Positions 54,112 to 62,792 of a DNA stretch of 64,000 nucleotides are shown piece after piece. The translations under genes and the position numbers were made by a program. Location: positions 1 to 64,000 of the forward strand of contig CANMZT010000009.1 in the NCBI GenBank assembly GCA_947502405.1, read 5' to 3'. Numbering within the stretch: position 1 is the first letter of the stretch; each line of letters begins with the position of its first letter. This stretch comes from an uncultured Algibacter sp. GTDB taxonomy: Bacteria; Bacteroidota; Bacteroidia; Flavobacteriales; Flavobacteriaceae. Under the pieces are notes generated by a model. That model was not told where the DNA came from. It ran no database searches and was given only the letters and a program-made list of their open reading frames with translations.

Positions 54112-54271
54112 GTATTAACAAGAGTTTTTGGATTGTATGTTACAATCTTCTTGCAAAAAGGATTTCCACTGCTCCCGATAGCTATCGGGACTAACACGGA
54201 TAAATTAGCTGAAAATAAAGCAGCTATTTTTTTTGGTACGTTTAGTGTATTTTAGCAAAAAAAAAAATAGG

Positions 54272-54898
54272 ATGTGGCAATTTTTGTTAAACTTATTTAA
54301 AAAGAAAAATAAAATTGAAGAACGAAACCCTATGAAAAAGTTTTTAATAGTAGGCCTGGGTAATATTGGTGAGAAATACGAAAATACGCGACATAATATT
54401 GGTTTTAAGGTGCTTGACTATTTTGCAAAACAAGAAGAGTTGACTTTTGAAACCCAAAAACTAGGTGACTTAACTACATACAAGTTAAAAGGGCGAACGT
54501 TTATCTTTTTAAAGCCAAACACCTATATGAATTTAAGCGGAAAAGCAGTTTTTTATTGGTTAACAAAAGAAAAAATTCCTTTAGAGAATTTATTGGTTAT
54601 TACGGACGATTTGAATTTACCATTTGGAAGCATACGCTTAAAAACTAAAGGTAGCGATGGTGGGCATAATGGATTAAAAGATATTCAAGAAAAACTTAAT
54701 ACTACAAAGTATAACCGTTTTAGATTTGGAATAAGTGATGCATTTAGTAAAGGGAGGCAAGTAGATTATGTTTTAGGAGAATGGACACCAGAAGAAAATG
54801 ATAAACTTCCTGAAAGACTAGATAAGTCAATTGAACTTATCAAATCTTTTGTATTAGCAGGGGTTAATAACACCATGAATACATTTAATGGAAAATAA
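54272..54898 (+). CDS. pth: Peptidyl-tRNA hydrolase
   Basis: The protein has 208 residues. The Pth core starts KKFLIVGLGNIGEKYENTRH with the catalytic His in NIGF context. LKPNTYMNLSGKAV, ITDDLNLPFGSIRLKTKGSD and GGHNGLKDI follow. It recycles peptidyl-tRNA released from ribosomes. I chose ATG 54272 (MWQFLLNLFKKKNKIEERNP before the core), because flavobacterial Pth proteins often carry such a short basic prefix. ATG 54332 would give the bare core, and the upstream TTG at 54233 seems unlikely. Convergent with the protease gene. Confidence 0.93.
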   Translation: MWQFLLNLFKKKNKIEERNPMKKFLIVGLGNIGEKYENTRHNIGFKVLDYFAKQEELTFETQKLGDLTTYKLKGRTFIFLKPNTYMNLSGKAVFYWLTKEKIPLENLLVITDDLNLPFGSIRLKTKGSDGGHNGLKDIQEKLNTTKYNRFRFGISDAFSKGRQVDYVLGEWTPEENDKLPERLDKSIELIKSFVLAGVNNTMNTFNGK

Positions 54899-54929
54899 AA
54901 AAGGAGAACTTTAAAATTCTCCTTTTTAT
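54897..54929. terminator. Bidirectional terminator between pth and the metalloprotease gene
   Basis: AAAAAGGAGAA and TTCTCCTTTTT arms around CTTTAAAA, with A and T runs on both sides. It lies exactly between the two convergent stop codons. Confidence 0.88.
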
Positions 54930-57900
54930 TTATTCAATTATAATCTTTCTTGTAGATTGTCGTAAACCATCACTAGCTTTTAAAATATACATTCCAGATT
55001 GTACATTTCTTAAGTTTAAAGTTTCTTTAAAATCACCTCCATTAATATAGGTTTTATTGTAAATAGACCGTCCTCTTAAATCTACTATTTCAATCTTTAC
55101 TTTACTTGACGATGAGGCACTCAACCTTACAATAAACTCACCTTGGTTAGGGTTTGGATAAATTGCAAAATTTTCAAAACCAAATTCTTCAACAGATAAA
55201 GTAGGCATAATGTTTAATGTATAATCTTCAACTTCTCCATCAAAACCACTTTCACAAAAAGAAGGAAGACCATCATTTTTATATTTTGTGGAAACACGCA
55301 TAACTGTGCTACCTAAAATAGCATCAACTGGTACGCTAATTGAAAGCGGTGAGTTACCTGTTGCCATATTATTAACATTAGTAGCATCTCCCAAGTCATA
55401 TTCTTCACCGGGGTCATTAAACTTACAGTTTTGATTCCAATCAATCCATACTTTAGTGTTAGTTGTAAACCCTCCATCGGTATTTACGTTAACGGTCAAA
55501 TCGTAAGAGTTATTTCTATTAATGTCAGTAGGGAAAAAGCTGTAATTTGTATAACCTACTGTTTTTGTTGGAGAGGATTGGTTTATAGTATTAAATTGAA
55601 CAAGTGTTGTACTAGTGTCAAATTCTAAATTACCTTCAGAAACACATACACCATTAAAAAATGGTAAACTAACAGCTTTATCTTTAGTAATGGATGTAGT
55701 AGTTCCTCTTAATGTAAAGTTGTAATTCCCTTGAGCTACAGCGTCTAAGTTGCTAATTGTAAGCATTACATTACCAGAAGTTGTTCTTGAGCTTGGGGAA
55801 AAAGTTGCTGTTGCTGCACCTGGAAGGCCAATGGCACTAAATGTAGTGTTCTCAGAAAAGCCGTTTGCTGCTATATAATCAAAATTATAAACTACTGTTG
55901 TGTCTTCACAATCAATAGGTGTTAAGGTATGATCAGCTATAAAAAAGTCTGGTACTGTTGAAATTGAAAAATTGAAGTCTGAAACATCATAAAAAATATT
56001 ATCTACAGCTTCAATTAAAACTCTTGCGTTAGTAGTATTTGGAATAGAAGGAACCGAATAAGAATACGAACCATCATTTGGAGTGCCAGAGGTAATTACC
56101 GTTGGAAACGTTAATCCCCCATCAGTAGATAACTTTATACTAACGGTTTGGCAGTTAATACCTGATACATCAGCTGATTGACCTACTTCCCATTCGATAT
56201 TTTGAGTTGAATTTTGCCCCCAAGAAACTGGATTAACAACAGCGAAAGGATCAGTACTATCAACAATAATATCCACAAAGTCAACGGCTGTTTGTCCACC
56301 GCCATTTGCGCCAATAACGTCGTTGTCCCTTACGGTTAATGCAAAAGTCATAGTCCTATTTACCGAAGGAATCTTTTCCCAAGTGGTAGAGCCTCCAGTA
56401 GCAACATAATCAGCAAATCTTGGAATATTTCTTACTGGGTTTGATGTTCCTTCAAATGATCGTACTAAAGGGCCTGTTGTGTTTTCTTCTTCAGGAAGTC
56501 CTGCTGGACCTAAATCATATTGTTCCCAAGTATAAGTGTGCCCTGTAGTTCCGTCAGGATCGGTTGAGCTACCTACCAATTTAAATGCAGTAGAAACAGG
56601 TATGGTGTAGTCAGGGCCAGCATTTGCGGTTGGGGCATTGTTTGTTAACGTAGTTTCAGCTGCACAGGTACTATTTCCAGTAGTAATATTATCCCACATC
56701 ATTTGAATGCTTTTTTGATGAAAATAAGCATCTCCATTATTTTGTACATTTTGAGGCGCACAAATTCCTGCATAAGCCATAATAGTCGTTCCACTTCCAG
56801 GTTCATAAGCATTACTGGCACTTCTGTTACCTCCTGCACAATTACCAGCACTACCATTAAAGGTATGTGGAGCACCAAATTGATGCCCTATTTCATGAGC
56901 AACAAAATCAATGTCATAAGCATCGCCAACAGGAGAGGATAACCCAGTAATCCCTCTGGCTTTACTACCTGAAACACAAGGAGAGTTTAACTGAGCTAAA
57001 CCACCGCCGCCAGTACTAAAGGTATGTCCAATATCATAAGTAAAAGGGGTTGATGTAGCTGCAGCATCAATTTCTGTTTGACTTTCATTAATTAAAGCAT
57101 TAGCATTATTATTTGTAAAATTATCAGAAAGGATAAAAATAATATTTGTGTTATCAACTAAAGTCATCTTCACAGAAAGATCACGTTGAAAAATAGTATT
57201 AACACGATTCATGGTTACTACCATTGCAGCAAGTACAGCAGCTTTTCTGTCTTCAACAGTACTAAAGCCATTTAAACCAGCTGCTTCCCAATGAAATTGA
57301 GAGTATTCTATTGTAGAGGCTAAGGCCAATCGAAAGGTTCTCAATTTACTATCATTAGCATTTCTGTGTAATTCTGATTTTTTAGTAAGATCTCTAGCCT
57401 CAATAACCTCGTCTGGTACAAGACATTCAAATTCTTTTTTAAGTGCAGGGAGGCTTCCTTTGTCATAAACAACATAGGTGCTGTTTTCAGTGTAAGGGTC
57501 TATAAATTGAGTGCCAGTTTTTGAAGACAACGTCATAGCATGTAGGCCCTGTGGAGTAATACTAAAACTAATTATTGAAGCAGGGTTTTTAGTATTATGT
57601 CCTATATATGTCCTGATCTCTGGATGCTTTTCTTGATAGGCAGGTTCTAACATTGAAGATTCTTCAACTCTAAACTCATCAAAACCTCCCTCGCTATTTG
57701 GAAATTTTATAATTTGACTAGGTATTTTTTTATTCAGTGTTTTTTTTGAATAAAAATTCAAGGTATTTTTTAATGCATCTATGTTCAACAGATAGAAAAC
57801 AGATTTAGAAGGCTCTGTTTTTCGAATCATTTTTTTTCCAATTAAAGCTTCTTTTTTTGAAATGCTAGACCAAATATCTTGATTGGTTTGTGCATAATTA

Positions 57901-57962
57901 GCAGTCAAACAAAGAGAAAAAAGAAATATACTTAATTTTATTTTTAAGGTGATAAGCTTCAT
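54930..57962 (-). CDS. T9SS-secreted reprolysin-like zinc metalloprotease
   Basis: The protein has 1010 residues. Signal peptide (ending LTANYAQ) is followed by a pro-region at about 30-190. The zinc protease domain at about 190-420 has the metzincin motif HEIGHQFGAPHTF (HExxHxxGxxH) near residue 355, and a downstream AYAGICAPQNVQ Met-turn-like stretch. Beta-sandwich domains follow, then a GEVED domain (CESGFDGEVEDYTLNI) and a T9SS sorting domain in the last 80 residues (FAIYPNPNQGEFIVRLSASS). The start at 57960-57962 fits the signal peptide better than one 10 codons upstream. Probably extracellular protein degradation. Confidence 0.94.
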   Translation of the reverse strand: MKLITLKIKLSIFLFSLCLTANYAQTNQDIWSSISKKEALIGKKMIRKTEPSKSVFYLLNIDALKNTLNFYSKKTLNKKIPSQIIKFPNSEGGFDEFRVEESSMLEPAYQEKHPEIRTYIGHNTKNPASIISFSITPQGLHAMTLSSKTGTQFIDPYTENSTYVVYDKGSLPALKKEFECLVPDEVIEARDLTKKSELHRNANDSKLRTFRLALASTIEYSQFHWEAAGLNGFSTVEDRKAAVLAAMVVTMNRVNTIFQRDLSVKMTLVDNTNIIFILSDNFTNNNANALINESQTEIDAAATSTPFTYDIGHTFSTGGGGLAQLNSPCVSGSKARGITGLSSPVGDAYDIDFVAHEIGHQFGAPHTFNGSAGNCAGGNRSASNAYEPGSGTTIMAYAGICAPQNVQNNGDAYFHQKSIQMMWDNITTGNSTCAAETTLTNNAPTANAGPDYTIPVSTAFKLVGSSTDPDGTTGHTYTWEQYDLGPAGLPEEENTTGPLVRSFEGTSNPVRNIPRFADYVATGGSTTWEKIPSVNRTMTFALTVRDNDVIGANGGGQTAVDFVDIIVDSTDPFAVVNPVSWGQNSTQNIEWEVGQSADVSGINCQTVSIKLSTDGGLTFPTVITSGTPNDGSYSYSVPSIPNTTNARVLIEAVDNIFYDVSDFNFSISTVPDFFIADHTLTPIDCEDTTVVYNFDYIAANGFSENTTFSAIGLPGAATATFSPSSRTTSGNVMLTISNLDAVAQGNYNFTLRGTTTSITKDKAVSLPFFNGVCVSEGNLEFDTSTTLVQFNTINQSSPTKTVGYTNYSFFPTDINRNNSYDLTVNVNTDGGFTTNTKVWIDWNQNCKFNDPGEEYDLGDATNVNNMATGNSPLSISVPVDAILGSTVMRVSTKYKNDGLPSFCESGFDGEVEDYTLNIMPTLSVEEFGFENFAIYPNPNQGEFIVRLSASSSSKVKIEIVDLRGRSIYNKTYINGGDFKETLNLRNVQSGMYILKASDGLRQSTRKIIIE

Positions 57963-58063
57963 AAGGTTGTATGTTTTTATTTTTCTTAGCATGTTAAAAA
58001 TAGGTTGTTAAATCATCAATCACAAAAAATATGTAAGTATTTTAAAATAGCATATATTTGATT

Positions 58064-58582
58064 ATGAGGTTTTTTTATCTGTTATACTTAACGATTTGCT
58101 TACTTGCTTGTAAGTCTAAAAAGGATGTAATCATAGCAAAATCAGTATATGAGACTGCTTTTAAATGTCCTGAAAATGGAACATGCACTTTTGAAATTTT
58201 TGAAAATAAATCACTTCAAATAATAACCGATGAAATGCAAGGGACTTATCCAAAGATGATAAATGGCTCTAATTTTGTGTTAAAATTTGAATATAAGAAA
58301 ACAGAAAACTCCAATTATGAAGATAGCGGTTACAGAGAGGAAATCTTTGTAGAACTCGATAAAAACAATCTTGAATTTGAAACTGAAGATTTAAAAACAC
58401 ATAAACTTTTTTTTGCTAGATGGTGTTACTGCAAAGGGCAAACAGGGTATTATAAAATTAATCAAGGAAAATTATCGGTTACTTCAAATGATGATAAAAA
58501 TATTCAATTATACTTAAATTTCAAGATTAATGAGGTACCGCAAATTGTAAATGAAATAAATTATAGTTTCAAAATACAATAA
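58064..58582 (+). CDS. Hypothetical lipoprotein
   Basis: The protein has 172 residues. ATG 58064 is chosen over an in-frame TTG at 58058. The signal peptide MRFFYLLYLTICLLAC ends in a lipobox Cys at 16. The mature part contains FKCPENGTCTFEIFENKSLQ and FFARWCYCKGQTGYYKI, with four cysteines that could form disulfides. No family was recognised. It precedes ribF on the same strand with a 38-nt gap. Confidence 0.8.
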   Translation: MRFFYLLYLTICLLACKSKKDVIIAKSVYETAFKCPENGTCTFEIFENKSLQIITDEMQGTYPKMINGSNFVLKFEYKKTENSNYEDSGYREEIFVELDKNNLEFETEDLKTHKLFFARWCYCKGQTGYYKINQGKLSVTSNDDKNIQLYLNFKINEVPQIVNEINYSFKIQ

Positions 58583-58620
58583 AGATTTAAGGTTTGTTTT
58601 GAGTTACATTATAATTAGCT

Positions 58621-59571
58621 TTGTATAAAATTAAAAGCTTGAAAACAAAGCGTAATTTAAATACATTACCAAACAAAAAAACTGTTGTTACAATAGGTAC
58701 GTTTGATGGCGTACATATTGGGCATCAAAAAATAATTCACCGCTTGATTAACACTGGGAAATTAGAGGGTTTACAATCTGTAATACTTACTTTTTTTCCA
58801 CACCCACGAATGGTACTACAAAAAGATTCTAATATTAAACTCATTAATACCATTGATGAGCGCCATGATATTTTAGAGGGATTAGGATTGGACTATTTAG
58901 TCATAAAAAAGTTTACTCAAGAGTTTTCAAGGCTTTCTGCTGAAGATTTTGTGAAAGATATTTTGGTTGATAAACTAAATGCTCAAAAAGTTATTATTGG
59001 TTACGACCATAGGTTTGGTAGAAACAGAAATGCAGATATTAATGATTTAAAGACCTTTGGGGAGAACTATAACTTTGAAGTAGAAGAAATCTCCGCACAA
59101 GATATTAATGATGTTGCTGTAAGCTCTACAAAAATTAGAACCGCCATTATTGAAGGTGAGATAGACAAAGCGAATACCTATTTAGGTTACAAGTTTATGT
59201 TAACTGGTAAGGTTACAAAAGGGCGAGGTTTAGGTAGAAAACTTGGATATCCTACAGCTAACATAGAGATAGAGGAAGACTATAAAATTATGCCTAAACG
59301 TGGTTCATATATTATTAGTTCTATTATTAAGGATAATACTGTTTATGGAATGATGAACATAGGAATAAATCCTACTGTAAACGGTAATAAACAGACCATT
59401 GAAGTTCATTTCTTTGACTTTGAGCAAGATATCTATCAAGATACCATACAGATAGATTTGCTCCAAAGAATTAGGGATGAAGAAAAATTTGAATCTGTTG
59501 AAGCCCTAAAACGCCAATTAGCTCTAGATAAAAAAACAGCTTTAGACTATATCTCAAATCAAAATGCTTAA
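58621..59571 (+). CDS. ribF: Bifunctional riboflavin kinase/FAD synthetase
   Basis: The protein has 316 residues. N-terminal FMN adenylyltransferase has TVVTIGTFDGVHIGHQKIIH at about 21-40 and IIGYDHRFGRNRNAD. The C-terminal riboflavin kinase at about 190-310 has GKVTKGRGLGRKLGYPTANI and GMMNIGINPTVNG. It makes FMN and FAD. No ATG fits. The start is probably a TTG, either at 58621 or at 58639 (six codons on), so the exact N terminus is uncertain. It overlaps the next gene by 8 nt. Confidence 0.94.
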   Translation: MYKIKSLKTKRNLNTLPNKKTVVTIGTFDGVHIGHQKIIHRLINTGKLEGLQSVILTFFPHPRMVLQKDSNIKLINTIDERHDILEGLGLDYLVIKKFTQEFSRLSAEDFVKDILVDKLNAQKVIIGYDHRFGRNRNADINDLKTFGENYNFEVEEISAQDINDVAVSSTKIRTAIIEGEIDKANTYLGYKFMLTGKVTKGRGLGRKLGYPTANIEIEEDYKIMPKRGSYIISSIIKDNTVYGMMNIGINPTVNGNKQTIEVHFFDFEQDIYQDTIQIDLLQRIRDEEKFESVEALKRQLALDKKTALDYISNQNA

Positions 59572-60880
59572 TAATTGGCTATTTAAACATATAGATAATT
59601 CATCGTTAATCGTTTTTAGAATTATTTTTGGATTACTTTGTTTTTTAGAATCTGTAGGGGCCATTTTTACGGGTTGGATAAAGAAAACTTTAGTTGACCC
59701 AAATTTCACTTTCAATTTTATTGGCTTAGAGTTTTTACAACCTTTACCAGGTAATGGCATGTATTATTACTATGCTATTATGGGTGTTTTTGGGCTGCTA
59801 ATTATGGTTGGGTATAAATACCGTTTAAGCATGTTTGCATTTACTATTATGTGGTCTGCCACGTATTTAATGCAAAAATCATCATACAATAACCATTACT
59901 ATTTATTAATGCTTTTAAGTGCAATCATGGTATTTATGCCAGCAAATAAATATGCTTCGGTTGATGCTAAATTAAACCTAAAAATTAAAAGTTATTCTAT
60001 GCCGCAATGGTGCAAGTGGTTTATTATTCTACAGTTATTCATTGTATATACGTATGCTTCTGTAGCTAAGTTGTATCCAGATTGGTTGGATACTTCGGTT
60101 ATAGAACTCATGATGAAGGGAAAGAAGGATTATGAAATAGTTGGTAACTTTCTTCAGCAAAAATGGCTTCATTATGTATTGTCTTATGGTGGGATTTTAT
60201 TTGATGGATTAATTGTGCCCTTACTATTATTTAAACCAACAAGAAAGTATGCTTTTTTTATTTCAATCTTTTTTCATTTATTTAATTCATTCATATTCCA
60301 AATAGGCATTTTTCCATATTTATCATTGGCATTTTCGTTATTCTTTTTTCCAGCTGAAAAAATTCAAAAACTCTTTTTAAAAAAGAAACCATTTTATACT
60401 GCCAATGAAATTAAAACCCCAAACTATAGTTCATTATTAGTTGTGGCATGTGCCATCTACTTTATAATTCAAATAGGATTACCTCTAAGGCATCATTTTA
60501 TTGAAGATAATGTACTCTGGACAGAAGAAGGTCACCGACTTTCGTGGCGTATGATGCTTCGTGTAAAAAGTGGACAAACAACGTATTGGGTTGAAAATAA
60601 AGATACTGGAAAACGTACGTTCATAGATTTAAATACATATTTGAGTAAAAAGCAGAAGCGATCTGCTAGTACAAAACCAGATGTGATGTGGCAATTTGCA
60701 CAGCGTCTTAAAGAGGATTTTAAAAATAAAGGAGAAGATGTAGCAGTTTACATAAACAGTAAAATTAGTGTAAACGGCAAACCATATAAAACTTTAATTA
60801 ATCCAAACATAGATATAGCCAGCACAGAGTGGGATGTTTTTAAACATAGTGAATGGATTTTATCTTCGGAAGACGATTGA
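59564..60880 (+). CDS. HTTM domain (vitamin K-dependent gamma-carboxylase-like) membrane protein
   Basis: The protein has 438 residues. Several membrane helices at about 20-285 carry the HTTM pattern: SSLIVFRIIFGLLCFLESVG, SSYNNHYYLLMLLSAIMVFM and FIVYTYASVAKLYPDWL. A C-terminal soluble part contains EEGHRLSWRMMLRVKSGQTT. Animal relatives carboxylate glutamate using vitamin K; bacterial homologues are widespread in marine Bacteroidota and their reaction is unproven. The 8-nt overlap with ribF indicates coupled translation. Confidence 0.92.
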   Translation: MLNNWLFKHIDNSSLIVFRIIFGLLCFLESVGAIFTGWIKKTLVDPNFTFNFIGLEFLQPLPGNGMYYYYAIMGVFGLLIMVGYKYRLSMFAFTIMWSATYLMQKSSYNNHYYLLMLLSAIMVFMPANKYASVDAKLNLKIKSYSMPQWCKWFIILQLFIVYTYASVAKLYPDWLDTSVIELMMKGKKDYEIVGNFLQQKWLHYVLSYGGILFDGLIVPLLLFKPTRKYAFFISIFFHLFNSFIFQIGIFPYLSLAFSLFFFPAEKIQKLFLKKKPFYTANEIKTPNYSSLLVVACAIYFIIQIGLPLRHHFIEDNVLWTEEGHRLSWRMMLRVKSGQTTYWVENKDTGKRTFIDLNTYLSKKQKRSASTKPDVMWQFAQRLKEDFKNKGEDVAVYINSKISVNGKPYKTLINPNIDIASTEWDVFKHSEWILSSEDD

Positions 60881-60897
60881 TTATATATTCAATTCAT

Positions 60898-60905
60898 TAA
60901 ATTTG
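60898..60905 (+). promoter_or_regulatory. -7 promoter box of serS
   Basis: TAAATTTG exactly fits the TAnnTTTG -7 consensus and lies 19 nt before the serS ATG. The upstream -33 box is weak. Confidence 0.5.
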
Positions 60906-60924
60906 TCGCTTAAATTTTTAAGTC

Positions 60925-62196
60925 ATGTTACAAGTTGCTTTTATTAGAGAAAACAAAGATTTAGTTGTTGAGCGATTAGCAAAAAGAAATATTGATGCTT
61001 CGCAAATGATTAATGATGTTATCAGTTTTGATGATGATAGAAAACGTCTTCAAACTGAGTTAGATAACACCTTGGCTGAATCTAATACATTGTCAAAAGA
61101 AATAGGAAACTTGTATAAATCTGGCGAGGTTGAAAAAGCAAATCTTTTAAAAGAAAAAACAGGTCAATTAAAGGATACTTCAAAAGAATTGGCTGAAAAT
61201 TTAAGTAGTACAACAGAAGCTTTAAACGAGCTGCTTTATAAAATTCCGAATGTACCACATGATTCTGTGCCACGAGGTAATTCAGATTTAGATAATGAGG
61301 AAGTATTCAAAGCTGGAGATATTCCAACTTTACATAAAGGCGCTTTACCGCATTGGGAGTTAGCTAAGAAGTATGATATTATTGATTTTGAGTTAGGAAA
61401 CAAAATTACTGGAGCTGGGTTTCCTGTATATAAAGGTAAAGGTGCTAGATTGCAACGTGCTCTAATAGCATATTTTTTAGATAAAAATACAACAGCAGGT
61501 TATACAGAATATCAATTACCGCTTTTAGTAAATGAGGCTTCAGGTTTTGGCACGGGACAACTACCTGATAAAGAAGGGCAAATGTATCATGTTACTGAAG
61601 ATGATCTGTATTTAATCCCTACTGCTGAGGTGCCAGGAACCAATATTTTTAGAGATGTGGTTTTAAGTGAAAGCGAACTTCCTGTAAGTATAACAGGGTA
61701 TACCCCATGTTTTAGAAGAGAAGCAGGTAGTTATGGTGCGCACGTAAGAGGCTTAAATAGATTGCATCAATTTGATAAAGTTGAAATTATTCGTGTAGAG
61801 CATCCAAGTAAATCTTATCAGGCTTTAGATGGTATGGTAAATCATATAAAAGATATCTTAAAAGCGCTAAAATTGCCATATAGAATATTACGCCTATGTG
61901 GAGGCGATACCTCTTTTGCGTCAGCTCTAACTTATGATTTTGAAGTGTTTTCTACAGCACAAGATAGATGGCTAGAAATTAGTTCTGTTTCAAACTTTGA
62001 AACCTTTCAAGCAAATCGATTAAAACTTCGATTTAAAAACAGTGATGGTAAAAATGAATTAGCACACACTTTAAATGGGAGTGCTTTGGCATTGCCAAGA
62101 GTGTTAGCTGGCATCCTTGAAAATTATCAAACAGAGGATGGTATTGTTGTTCCAGAAGTACTGCAACCTTATACAGGTTTTAAAATCATTAATTAG
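60925..62196 (+). CDS. serS: Serine--tRNA ligase
   Basis: The protein has 423 residues. The N-terminal coiled-coil tRNA-binding arm spans about 1-110. The class II catalytic core follows with PHWELAKKYDIIDFE, the TAEVP motif (LIPTAEVPGTNIFRD), motif 2 CFRREAGSYGAHVRGLNRLH and motif 3 TLNGSALALPRVLAGILENY. It charges tRNA-Ser and selenocysteine tRNA where present. It lies 44 nt after the HTTM gene and has its own -7 box at 60898-60905. Confidence 0.97.
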   Translation: MLQVAFIRENKDLVVERLAKRNIDASQMINDVISFDDDRKRLQTELDNTLAESNTLSKEIGNLYKSGEVEKANLLKEKTGQLKDTSKELAENLSSTTEALNELLYKIPNVPHDSVPRGNSDLDNEEVFKAGDIPTLHKGALPHWELAKKYDIIDFELGNKITGAGFPVYKGKGARLQRALIAYFLDKNTTAGYTEYQLPLLVNEASGFGTGQLPDKEGQMYHVTEDDLYLIPTAEVPGTNIFRDVVLSESELPVSITGYTPCFRREAGSYGAHVRGLNRLHQFDKVEIIRVEHPSKSYQALDGMVNHIKDILKALKLPYRILRLCGGDTSFASALTYDFEVFSTAQDRWLEISSVSNFETFQANRLKLRFKNSDGKNELAHTLNGSALALPRVLAGILENYQTEDGIVVPEVLQPYTGFKIIN

Positions 62197-62348
62197 CATA
62201 AAATCTTACAAATAAAACCATTTAATCCATTTTTTATCGATTAAATGCATTTTTAACATGCTTATCAACGATTTTATTTGTATTTACTTGATTTTTTAAT
62301 GAATATTTTTCAAGTTCGCTTAACCAAATCTAGTTAGCCTACTTAATT

Positions 62349-62471
62349 ATGAAGAATTTTAAGCGTATAGTACTGTTAATTGCTCTAATTTTTTTCGCAA
62401 CTAAAGTTTTATCTTCCGATTTTCAGATATTTGAATCCGAAGATAAAACAACAACCATTGCGAGAAAATAG
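62349..62471 (+). CDS. Small exported peptide, 40 residues
   Basis: ATG 62349 to TAG 62471. The peptide starts MKNFKRIVLLIALIFFATKV, a signal-peptide-like sequence, and ends LSSDFQIFESEDKTTTIARK. Its short basic N terminus, hydrophobic core and polar mature part of about 20 residues argue for a real secreted or envelope peptide rather than a chance ORF. It stands alone between serS and a strong terminator at 62611-62642, and an 18-bp perfect palindrome follows it. Function unknown; no family recognised. Confidence 0.6.
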   Translation: MKNFKRIVLLIALIFFATKVLSSDFQIFESEDKTTTIARK

Positions 62472-62527
62472 GGATTTTTTCAAATATATTTCTTGGTGCA
62501 ATCTATAAGATTTTTTGAAAATAGTCG

Positions 62528-62545
62528 TTCTTGTTTAAACAAGAA
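62528..62545. promoter_or_regulatory. 18-bp perfect palindrome
   Basis: TTCTTGTTTAAACAAGAA is perfectly self-complementary, with no loop. It lies between the small-peptide gene and the terminator at 62611-62642, in DNA with no other gene. Loop-free palindromes of this length suit a dimeric DNA-binding protein more than an RNA hairpin. The remaining 62472-62792 interval is AT-rich apart from the terminator and a CCCGAT-GCC-TATCGG repeat at 62703-62717. Confidence 0.5.
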
Positions 62546-62610
62546 TTAAAGACTGTCCCCAATCGAGTATTTAATTAACAAGTAGTTAATAGAAATTATT
62601 TTTGGTTGGT

Positions 62611-62642
62611 AAGTGCCCGATTTTATGTCGGGCACTTTTTTT
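62611..62642 (+). terminator. Rho-independent terminator after the small-peptide region
   Basis: AAGTGCCCGA and TCGGGCACTT form a perfect 10-bp stem around TTTTATG, followed by a T-run. It ends the transcript carrying the 40-residue peptide gene, or a separate short RNA beginning after 62471. Confidence 0.92.
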
Positions 62643-62792
62643 AGTGAAACTCATTATTGAAAAGTTTGTAAAACGCATTCAATAATGTTTAGTTGAACTA
62701 ATCCCGATGCCTATCGGAATCTCAAAATCTAAGCCTTAAATTTTATAAAAACTTTTACAAAACCAACCCTTTACATTTGTTATATTTACCCT

